Source: JACKII01 sp963974445
GTDB taxonomy: Bacteria > Pseudomonadota > Alphaproteobacteria > Bin95
Length of the DNA stretch: 5,022 nt
Reading direction: 5' to 3'
Assembly: GCA_963974445.1 (NCBI GenBank)
Contig: CAXBDI010000173.1
Location: 1-5,022, forward strand
This document shows, one piece after another, positions 1-5,022 of this stretch. Position 1 is the first letter of the stretch; the number at the start of each line of letters is the position of its first letter. The position numbers and the translations under genes are program-made. Under the pieces are notes generated by a model. It worked only from the letters and a program-made list of their open reading frames with translations. It did no database searches and was not told the DNA's origin.

Positions 1-1
1 A

Positions 2-490
2 CTGCGCCCGGCCTTCACCAAAGACGGCACTGTGACCGCCGGCAACGCCTCCGGCATCAACGACGGCGCCGCAGCGCTGGTGATGATGACTCGCGCAGAG
101 GCGGAAAAGCGCGGCATTCAGGGCCTTGGCCGCATCGTGTCCTTCGCGCAGGCCGGCGTCGATCCGGCTTTGATGGGTACCGGCCCGATTCCCGCCTCTC
201 GCCGTGCGCTGGCGCTGGCCGGTTGGGACGTCGAGGAGCTCGACCTGATCGAAGCCAACGAGGCATTCGCGGCGCAGGCGCTGGCGGTCGGCAAGGACCT
301 GGGCTTCGATCCGGAGAAGTTGAACGTCAACGGCGGCGCCATCGCCCTCGGCCACCCCATCGGCGCATCCGGCGCGCGCGTGCTAACGACCCTGCTGTAC
401 GAAATGCAGAAGCGCGACGCCAAGAAAGGCCTCGCCACCCTGTGCATCGGCGGCGGCATGGGCGTCGCCATGTGTGTCGCGCGTGACTAA
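2..490 (+). CDS. Acetyl-CoA C-acetyltransferase (thiolase), C-terminal part, 5' end outside window
   Basis: Biosynthetic-type thiolase that condenses two acetyl-CoA to acetoacetyl-CoA, or cleaves the product, in the cytosol; it feeds polyhydroxybutyrate or short-chain acyl-CoA metabolism. The frame is open from base 2, so the gene enters from the left; 162 codons and the TAA at 488-490 are visible. The three C-terminal active-site blocks are present: NEAFAAQ, GHPIGASG with the catalytic His (codon 353-355) and CIGGGMG with the catalytic Cys (codon 443-445). The spacing Asn-32-His-30-Cys and the 14 residues after Cys match the Zoogloea PhaA pattern (Asn316, His348, Cys378, 392 residues, as I recall it), so about 230 residues are missing and the C-terminus is intact. 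PhaA and AtoB cannot be told apart here. No reductase (phaB) follows; a Nudix gene does. The GTG at 32 is internal, not a start. Confidence 0.95.
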   Translation: MRPAFTKDGTVTAGNASGINDGAAALVMMTRAEAEKRGIQGLGRIVSFAQAGVDPALMGTGPIPASRRALALAGWDVEELDLIEANEAFAAQALAVGKDLGFDPEKLNVNGGAIALGHPIGASGARVLTTLLYEMQKRDAKKGLATLCIGGGMGVAMCVARD

Positions 491-500
491 CCGCTAGCGG
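491..500. repeat. 10-base perfect palindrome just after the thiolase stop
   Basis: CCGCTAGCGG reads the same on both strands and begins on the base after the thiolase TAA. As RNA it could form only a 3-bp stem with a CTAG loop and has no T-run after it, so it is not a convincing terminator. It could be a protein-binding site or chance. Confidence 0.35.
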
Positions 501-508
501 CTCGCGTA

Positions 509-540
509 TAGGGTAGGCATGAGTGATCGCACCTACCCTA
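509..540 (+). promoter_or_regulatory. Inverted repeat (9-bp stem, 14-base loop) enclosing the Nudix start codon
   Basis: TAGGGTAGG at 509-517 is perfectly complementary to CCTACCCTA at 532-540. The 14-base loop (518-531) contains the ATG at 519-521. The left arm includes the only purine-rich stretch that could act as ribosome binding site, and the right arm encodes Thr-Tyr-Pro-Thr near the N-terminus. If it folds in the mRNA, it would hide the ribosome binding region and hold the start codon in a loop, which would lower or control translation of the Nudix gene. The repeat is seen directly; its function is inference. Confidence 0.45.
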
Positions 541-956
541 CCCGCCCGTGGTCAGGCGTTGGCGTGGTCGTCTGGAAGGGCGACCACGTTTTGCTGATAC
601 AGCGCGCCAAGGAGCCGATGCGCGGCTCGTGGAGCATCCCGGGCGGCTCGCACGATATCGGCGAGACGGTGCGGGAGGCCGCGGTGCGGGAGGTAATGGA
701 GGAGACCGGCGTCACCATCGAACTCGGCCCGATCATCGACGTGATTGACACCATCCGCCGCGACGGTGATGGCGTGATCGCCACCCACTATACCCTGATC
801 GACTTCGCCGCCACCTGGATAAGCGGCGAGGCTGTCGCCGGCGACGACGCTATGGACGCGGAGTTCGTGCCATACCAGTCCGCCTTGGACCGCCTGACCT
901 GGAGCGAAACTGCCAGGGTCATCCGCGAATCACGCCGACTGCTGGGGCTGACATAA
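519..956 (+). CDS. Nudix hydrolase (ADP-ribose pyrophosphatase-like)
   Basis: Cytosolic, metal-dependent hydrolase of a nucleoside diphosphate linked to another moiety (X). The 145-residue protein is a single Nudix domain of normal length. The full Nudix box GX5EX7REUXEEXGU is seen at residues 43-65: Gly43, Glu49, Arg57-Glu58, Glu61-Glu62, Gly64-Val65, so the Mg-binding glutamates are intact. It starts with the usual first strand (SGVGVVVWKGDHVLLIQR, about 12-29), and PMRGSWSIPGG precedes the box. General resemblance is to the COG1051 type, but the substrate (ADP-ribose, NADH, oxidised dNTP or other) cannot be read from the box. The ATG at 519 is preferred because the next in-frame ATG (Met34) would cut away the first strand. 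The ribosome binding site is weak (GGG at 511-513) and lies in the left arm of an inverted repeat. The gene begins 28 bases after the thiolase stop and ends 13 bases before the ICMT-like gene, consistent with an operon. Confidence 0.93.
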   Translation: MSDRTYPTRPWSGVGVVVWKGDHVLLIQRAKEPMRGSWSIPGGSHDIGETVREAAVREVMEETGVTIELGPIIDVIDTIRRDGDGVIATHYTLIDFAATWISGEAVAGDDAMDAEFVPYQSALDRLTWSETARVIRESRRLLGLT

Positions 957-961
957 AGAGG
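955..961 (+). promoter_or_regulatory. Ribosome binding site of the ICMT-like gene
   Basis: AAAGAGG overlaps the stop codon of the Nudix gene (TAA 954-956) and lies 8 bases before the ATG at 970. It is the clearest Shine-Dalgarno match on the plus strand of this window. It supports 970 over the further in-frame ATGs at 976 and 982, and suggests translation of the two genes is linked. Confidence 0.6.
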
Positions 962-969
962 TTGCCGCG

Positions 970-1458
970 ATGCTGATGGGCATGTTCGACATCTGGAGGC
1001 GCGACCTGGATAGCCCGCCGGTGGTGATGCATCCGCCGGTGATCTTCGGATTGAGCTTTCTGATCGGCTATGCACTGGATGTCTGGTGGGGCTGGAGTTT
1101 CGGGGTCGGGCCGGCCATCGTGCTCGGCTGGATCTTATTGGCCGGCGGCTTCGCTATGGCGGTCTGGTGCTTCTGGCATCTGCGCCGGGCTGGCACCAAC
1201 GTTCCGACCAACAAGCCGGCCCTGGTGTTGGTGACCGACGGCCCCTACCGCACCAGCCGCAACCCCATCTATGTGGCGCTGACCGCTGTCTATATCGGCC
1301 TCGCCAGCCTGCTGGATGCACCGGCCGCCCTACTGATGCTGCTGGTGGCGTTGCCGATGCTGCATTTCGGCGTGGTGCTGCGCGAAGAGCAATATTTGGC
1401 GGCGAAGTTCGGCGAGCCCTACCGCGACCACTTCGCCAGAACCAAGCGGTACATTTAA
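970..1458 (+). CDS. Isoprenylcysteine carboxyl methyltransferase (ICMT/PEMT) family membrane protein
   Basis: Integral inner-membrane, SAM-dependent methyltransferase of the ICMT/PEMT superfamily, 162 residues, normal for the bacterial members. Four hydrophobic segments are visible at about 22-40, 48-69, 100-117 and 118-136. The family signature follows segment 2: TNVPTNKPALVLVTDGPYRTSRNPIY (76-101), whose GPYRxSRNPxY core is the conserved cofactor-side motif. The C-terminal block has Glu139-Glu140 and KFGEPYRDHFARTKRYI (146-162), as in the eukaryotic and archaeal enzymes. Bacteria generally lack prenylated CaaX proteins, so the true substrate is probably a lipid or small molecule and is unknown. 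The gene sits 13 bases after the Nudix gene with a good ribosome binding site, so the two are likely co-translated. It converges on the permease gene with a 32-base gap in which no clear terminator is seen. Confidence 0.9.
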   Translation: MLMGMFDIWRRDLDSPPVVMHPPVIFGLSFLIGYALDVWWGWSFGVGPAIVLGWILLAGGFAMAVWCFWHLRRAGTNVPTNKPALVLVTDGPYRTSRNPIYVALTAVYIGLASLLDAPAALLMLLVALPMLHFGVVLREEQYLAAKFGEPYRDHFARTKRYI

Positions 1459-1490
1459 CCGCCCTTAGCCCTTGCCGGCGACCGCGACGA

Positions 1491-3257
1491 TCAAATCGGC
1501 CACACCCACAAAATCATCGGCAGCGCGACGCCGAGCGCGATACAGGTCAGCGGCAACCCCATGCGCCAGTAATCGCCGAAGCGGTACCCGCCCGGCCCCA
1601 TCACCAGCGCATTGTTCTGGTGGCCGATAGGCGTGAGGAATGCGCAACTGGCGCTGACGGCCACACCCATCAGGAACGGATCGGGGCTGATCTCCAGCGC
1701 CATGGCCAATTGCACTGCCAATGGCGCCATTACGACGGCTGTCGCGGCGTTGTTCAGGATGTTCGTCAGTACTGTCGTCACCAGCATGACCAGGACCAAA
1801 ACCGCCCAAGGCGCCATGCCGAAGGTGGCGGACAGCAACAAGTCCGAAATGATCACCGTCGCACCGCTTGTCTGTAGCGCCTCTCCGATGGGGATCAGCG
1901 CGCCCAACAGAACGATTATCGACCAGTCGATAGCTTCGTAGGCCTGGCGCATGTGCATGACGCGCAAGGTCAGCATGCCGAGCACTCCCGCCATTAACGC
2001 GACGGCAATCGGGAACATCCCGGTGGTAGCCAGCAGGATCGCGCCGATGAAGCAGGCGACGGCTTGCCAACTGCGATCTCGCCCGATTGGCGGCGGCCGC
2101 AATCCCCTTTCCGCCAATGGCAAGCAGCCGAGGGATGCTACGACATCGCGCAATCGGTCGGCCTCTCCCTGCAACAGCAGGACGTCGCCGGATTGGAAGC
2201 GAAAGGCACGTAAGCGGCCGCGGTATGGCTTGCCCTGCCGCGAAACGGCTAACAAGTTGACGCCGTATTGACGTTGCAGGCGGGCGGAGAGTGCGGTGCG
2301 GCTTTCCAACTTGGAGCCGGGTGTGACAATTGCCTCGACCATTCCGACATCCTCGGAAGACAGCAGCGGCGCCATCGGCGCTCCGGGATCGACGACGGTC
2401 AGGTTGAGGTTTGTCAGAAACGGCTGGAGATCGCGCGGCGGCGCCTCCACCATCAGAATATCGTTGGCGTGAATCATCACAAACCGCGGCACGGCGGGAA
2501 CGCGGCGTCCCCGCCGGATCAATCCTACGATCTTTACGTCGAGGTCGGCGATGAGCGGGTCGAGCTGCGCGATGGTCTTGCCGATCAACGGGTTGCCTTC
2601 CGGCACCCGCGCTTCCGCCAGGTAGTCCTCCATCTCGAACGCATCGATCTCGCCACCGTCCTTATTGCGGTTTGGGGCTAGGCGCCAGCCGATCGAGGCG
2701 ATGAACAGCACCCCGGCGACGGCAACGACAATGCCGACCGGTGCGAACGAGAACATGCTGAACGGCTCGCCAACGACATCGCCGCGCACCGCGGCGATGA
2801 TGAGGTTGGGGGGCGTGCCGATCACGGTGATCAGACCGCCCAGAATCGTTGCGAACGCCAAAGGCATCAGGATCGCGCCGGCCGGCATGGATCCGGCGGA
2901 TGCCATCGGCAGCATCAATGCCAGCGCGCCGACATTGTTCATGACGCTGGACAGGGTCGCGCCGATCCCGCAAAGGCCCGCCACCTGGATGCTGCCGGTG
3001 CGCCTCGGCAGCAGATTGCGGGCGATACGATCGGTTGCGCCCGACAAGGCCAGACCCCGGCTCAACACCAGCACGGCAGCCACTGTGACAACCGCGGGAT
3101 GACTGAAGCCGGAGAACGCCGCTTCCTCCGGCACCAAACCCAACACGACGGCAAATCCGAGACCGACCATCGCGACGAGGTCATAGCGCCAGCGGCCGAC
3201 GGAAAAGCCGATCAGCAGCAACGCCAGCAGCACTAAGGTGGCAGTCGATGCGAACAC
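1491..3257 (-). CDS. SLC13/DASS-family permease with two central TrkA_C (RCK_C) domains
   Basis: Inner-membrane transporter of 588 residues, probably a sodium- or proton-coupled anion carrier (sulfate, dicarboxylate or similar); the substrate cannot be read from the sequence. The layout is membrane half, soluble insert, membrane half. The N-terminal half (about 5-192) carries SVMNNVGALALMLP (104-117) and VIGTPPNLI (145-153). The insert (about 213-380) contains two TrkA_C-like domains, roughly 213-288 and 302-380. The C-terminal half (about 397-587) carries LTNILNNAATAVVMAPLA (497-514) and TPIGHQNNALVMGPGGYRFGDY (542-563). The paired NN and TP blocks are the two-fold repeat typical of this fold, and the insert is that of SAC1/SLT-like members. 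The start is GTG at 3257 with GAGG 6 bases upstream. The gene is complete and intact, convergent with the ICMT-like gene and divergent from the methyltransferase. TrkA_C domains elsewhere bind small ligands, so ligand gating is possible but inferred. Confidence 0.93.
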   Translation of the reverse strand: MFASTATLVLLALLLIGFSVGRWRYDLVAMVGLGFAVVLGLVPEEAAFSGFSHPAVVTVAAVLVLSRGLALSGATDRIARNLLPRRTGSIQVAGLCGIGATLSSVMNNVGALALMLPMASAGSMPAGAILMPLAFATILGGLITVIGTPPNLIIAAVRGDVVGEPFSMFSFAPVGIVVAVAGVLFIASIGWRLAPNRNKDGGEIDAFEMEDYLAEARVPEGNPLIGKTIAQLDPLIADLDVKIVGLIRRGRRVPAVPRFVMIHANDILMVEAPPRDLQPFLTNLNLTVVDPGAPMAPLLSSEDVGMVEAIVTPGSKLESRTALSARLQRQYGVNLLAVSRQGKPYRGRLRAFRFQSGDVLLLQGEADRLRDVVASLGCLPLAERGLRPPPIGRDRSWQAVACFIGAILLATTGMFPIAVALMAGVLGMLTLRVMHMRQAYEAIDWSIIVLLGALIPIGEALQTSGATVIISDLLLSATFGMAPWAVLVLVMLVTTVLTNILNNAATAVVMAPLAVQLAMALEISPDPFLMGVAVSASCAFLTPIGHQNNALVMGPGGYRFGDYWRMGLPLTCIALGVALPMILWVWPI

Positions 3258-3263
3258 GCGCGG

Positions 3264-3267
3264 CCTC
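3264..3267 (-). promoter_or_regulatory. Ribosome binding site deciding the GTG start of the permease
   Basis: On the minus strand GAGG lies 6 bases before the GTG at 3257-3255. The GTG is followed at once by the first hydrophobic segment of the protein (ASTATLVLLALLLIGFSV), which fits a transporter N-terminus, so this non-ATG start is well supported. Confidence 0.55.
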
Positions 3268-3295
3268 GCAAGAATCGCGTCCGGGAGCTACAATT

Positions 3296-3332
3296 GCCAT
3301 CATGCCACGAAACGCGCGCTAGGCCATCATGC
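3296..3332 (+). repeat. Two copies of a 10-base direct repeat around the methyltransferase start
   Basis: GCCATCATGC occurs at 3296-3305 and again at 3323-3332. The copies are offset by exactly 27 bases, so their ATGs (3302 and 3329) are in the same frame. The flanking bases do not match, so only the start context is repeated. The second ATG is the likely start of the TPR-methyltransferase. Confidence 0.5.
3302..3322 (+). other. Six-codon mini-ORF ahead of the methyltransferase gene
   Basis: ATG at 3302 opens a frame encoding MPRNAR and ends at TAG 3320-3322, six bases before the ATG at 3329 and in the same frame. The nearest purine-rich stretch (GGGAG, 3283-3287) is 14 bases away, too far for a normal ribosome binding site. 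It may be a leader that affects reinitiation, or an accident of the repeated start context. Its TAG also shows the main gene cannot begin upstream of it. Confidence 0.2.
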
Positions 3333-5022
3333 AGCATCCGCCCAAGCGACCAAGCGCCGCCCAACCGGGCTCCACCATACCGCCGGCTGCTCTGTGTGCG
3401 ATGCAATCGGCGTTGGCCGCGCACAAAGCCGGCCAACACACCGATGCGATCCGCGGCTATCGGCAAGCCCTGAAGCACGCGCCTGGATTGCCTGAGGCCC
3501 ATTATAATCTGGGCATCCTGTTGAAAGCCGCGGGCCAAAGCCGTGCGGCTGAGCGGGCGCTCGGCGATGCGGTCCGGCTTCGGCCAAGCTATCAGCGGGC
3601 GCATGTGGCGCTGGCCGACCTGTTCGACCGGTCGGGGAATGCGGCGAAAGCGTTGCGGCACCGGCTCGATGCCTACCGATTGACGCCAGACGATCCGGGT
3701 GTGCTGTCGGGTCTGGTGGCGCGGCTCGGGTCCATGCGGTTCTCGCAAGCGGACCCACGTCTGGCGGAGATCGTCGCAGAACTGCTGCGGCGGGACGATG
3801 TCGAAGGCCAACGGCTGGCGCCAGCCGCGCTCAGCCTCCTGGCCCTGGACGAGCACATCGCCATGGCGTTGCGGACCAGCGACCCTGGAGCACTGTCGCA
3901 AACCGATCCGCCGCCCCTCCTCCTCGCTCTCCTGGAGCGGGCGATCATTGCAGAGCCGGCGTGGGAGCGTCTACTGACTAGATTACGGGCGGAGTTGCTG
4001 CGGGATTTTGCGGGTCTCGACGACCGGCGGGCGCGGCTCGCGCAGGCGTTGGCGGCACAGATGCTGGCAACCGACTACGCCTACGCCGTCTCGCCGGCGG
4101 AAGCGATAGCGGTGGCGGAGTTGCAAACGGTTGGGCCGGTATTGACGCCCGACCATCTGCGGCATGCGCTATACGAGCCGTTGGCTTCAAGCGAGCCGCC
4201 GACCGACCTGCCGGCCGCATGGATCGATTTCGTCGAGACGCACATAGCCCGCCCGCGGGCTGAGCAGGCTGCTGCGGCGGCTATCGAGACCCTGACGCCG
4301 ATTGAGGACCAAACCTCGCAGGCGGTACGCGATCAGTACACCGCCCTGCCCTACCCCCGCTGGCTCGCGACCCGAGCCATTGCCGCACAGCCGCGGCGGA
4401 CGATTCTGCAAGGCATGCTGTCCGCCAACCCACCCCTCTCGCGCCCACCGGACCCGCGCCCTCTGCAGGTGTTGGTCGCTGGGTGCGGCACCGGCAAGCA
4501 CGCGGTGGATGTCGCCACCCGATTTGCCGATGCGAAGGTGTTGGCCGTGGACCTGTCACGGCGGTCGCTCGGCTACGCTCAGAGGCAGGCCGAGCGGTTG
4601 CGTGACCCGCGATTGGCGAAAGACCGGCTGCGGTTTGCCGAGGCGGATATCCTGGCGCTCGGCTCGCTCCAGGACCGATTCGATCACATTGAGGCGATGG
4701 GCGTGCTGCATCATTTGGCAGACCCTCTCGACGGCTGGCAGGTGCTGTGCCACTTGCTGAAACCGGACGGCACCATGCGCATCGGCCTTTACAGCCGGCG
4801 TGGCCGGGCGGCGATTCAGGCGGCGCAGCGGATTGCGAACGACTTTGCGCGCGATGCCCAGGGCCTGCGGTCGCTGCGGCAGGCGATCCTGGCCCTACCG
4901 TCAGACCATCCCGCCGCCCCGGTTCGCAAGGGGTTGGATTTTTATACGCTGAACGGTGCGCGCGATACCCTGGCACACGCGCAGGAGCACGATTTCACGC
5001 TGCCGGAGATCGGCGCTCTGCT
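3329..5022 (+). CDS. TPR-repeat SAM-dependent methyltransferase, 3' end outside window
   Basis: Soluble two-part protein: an N-terminal tetratricopeptide domain, usually a protein-binding surface, joined to a class I SAM methyltransferase. From ATG 3329 the frame is open for 564 codons to the window edge. Three 34-residue TPR units are seen at about 23-55, 56-89 and 90-123 (for example AHYNLGILLKAAGQSRAAERALGDAVRLRP). A helical middle region (about 124-325) of no recognised domain follows. Then comes QAVRDQYTALPYPRW (331-345), a lead-in often found before this kind of methyltransferase. The SAM fold shows motif I VLVAGCGTG (381-389), an acidic end of strand 2 in VLAVDLS (404-410), EADIL (438-442), and FDHIEAMGVLHHLADP (451-466) with LLKPDGTMRIGLYS (476-489). 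The substrate is unknown; protein, glycan or small molecule are all possible. A weak AGG lies 5 bases before ATG 3329. Met25 (3401) is an alternative start that leaves the TPRs almost intact. It is divergent from the permease. No frameshift is seen. Confidence 0.9.
   Translation, partial: MQHPPKRPSAAQPGSTIPPAALCAMQSALAAHKAGQHTDAIRGYRQALKHAPGLPEAHYNLGILLKAAGQSRAAERALGDAVRLRPSYQRAHVALADLFDRSGNAAKALRHRLDAYRLTPDDPGVLSGLVARLGSMRFSQADPRLAEIVAELLRRDDVEGQRLAPAALSLLALDEHIAMALRTSDPGALSQTDPPPLLLALLERAIIAEPAWERLLTRLRAELLRDFAGLDDRRARLAQALAAQMLATDYAYAVSPAEAIAVAELQTVGPVLTPDHLRHALYEPLASSEPPTDLPAAWIDFVETHIARPRAEQAAAAAIETLTPIEDQTSQAVRDQYTALPYPRWLATRAIAAQPRRTILQGMLSANPPLSRPPDPRPLQVLVAGCGTGKHAVDVATRFADAKVLAVDLSRRSLGYAQRQAERLRDPRLAKDRLRFAEADILALGSLQDRFDHIEAMGVLHHLADPLDGWQVLCHLLKPDGTMRIGLYSRRGRAAIQAAQRIANDFARDAQGLRSLRQAILALPSDHPAAPVRKGLDFYTLNGARDTLAHAQEHDFTLPEIGAL

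Larger units (their letters stand above)
3258..3328. other. 71-base divergent intergenic region
   Basis: This gap separates the permease start (minus strand) from the methyltransferase start (plus strand) and must contain promoter signals for both if they are not read from elsewhere. No pair of -35/-10 hexamers with good spacing stands out. TTGCCA at 3294-3299 resembles a -35 box for the plus strand, but no matching -10 follows at the right distance. The region holds the first copy of the repeated GCCATCATGC and a six-codon mini-ORF. Confidence 0.5.

Noticed and set aside
32..490. Thiolase fragment read as a short complete 152-residue gene starting at GTG 32
   Set aside because: The frame continues upstream to base 2 with thiolase-like residues (LRPAFTKDGT), so the GTG is an internal valine of a gene cut by the window edge.
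1446..1462. Small hairpin GCGGT...ACCGC over the stop codon of the ICMT-like gene as a terminator
   Set aside because: Only five base pairs with a 7-base loop, and no T-run follows on the plus strand or on the minus strand.
1086..1877. 263-codon plus-strand open frame crossing the ICMT-like gene and the permease
   Set aside because: It lies out of frame with one well-recognised family gene and antisense to another; its composition (runs of R, P, H, Q) is that of a shadow of GC-rich coding DNA.
1465..2070. 201-codon minus-strand open frame inside the permease gene
   Set aside because: Overlaps the permease in another frame; the translation is rich in R, A, D and H with no domain, while the permease frame has clear family motifs.
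3294..3322. Sigma-70-like promoter for the methyltransferase beginning at TTGCCA
   Set aside because: No -10-like hexamer lies 16-18 bases downstream; that position is GC-rich (around CGCTAG).
3233..3901. 222-codon minus-strand open frame opposite the TPR region
   Set aside because: Antisense to clear TPR repeats; no recognisable motif and typical GC-rich shadow composition.
4281..4976. 231-codon minus-strand open frame opposite the methyltransferase domain
   Set aside because: Antisense to a frame with intact SAM-binding motifs; low-complexity R/P/A/G translation without family likeness.

Overview
The window is GC-rich bacterial chromosome, densely coded, with GTG/ATG starts and codons ending mostly in G or C. 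Family resemblances (PhaA-type thiolase, SLC13/TrkA_C permease ending in a TPIGHQNN...GPGGYRFGDY block, TPR plus SAM-methyltransferase fusion) suggest an alphaproteobacterium, possibly Rhodospirillales. That placement is inference, because there is no rRNA or other marker here. I see no tRNA, rRNA, insertion sequence, CRISPR array or phage gene.

Layout. Positions 2-490 (+) hold the C-terminal part of an acetyl-CoA acetyltransferase cut by the left edge. It is followed after 28 bases by a complete Nudix hydrolase (519-956, +), then after 13 bases by a small membrane methyltransferase of the isoprenylcysteine carboxyl methyltransferase (ICMT) family (970-1458, +). These three point the same way with very short gaps and could be one transcript. 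After a 32-base convergent gap comes a complete SLC13/DASS-type permease on the minus strand (1491-3257). Its GTG start faces a 71-base divergent gap. From 3329 to the right edge (+) runs a TPR-containing SAM-dependent methyltransferase whose 3' end lies outside the window. It is the largest plus-strand gene here and is open over all 564 codons.

Functionally the genes do not form an obvious single pathway. The thiolase belongs to acetyl-CoA/acetoacetyl-CoA (fatty acid, polyhydroxybutyrate) metabolism. The Nudix enzyme hydrolyses a nucleoside-diphosphate-type compound that cannot be named. The ICMT-like protein is a membrane methyltransferase of unknown substrate. The permease probably moves an anion such as sulfate or a dicarboxylate. 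The last protein is a soluble methyltransferase with a protein-binding N-terminus.

I found no convincing new multi-gene system. The points most worth a second look are a perfect 9-bp inverted repeat that places the Nudix start codon in its loop, the large unassigned middle region of the TPR-methyltransferase, and a repeated 10-base start context with a six-codon mini-ORF just before that gene.
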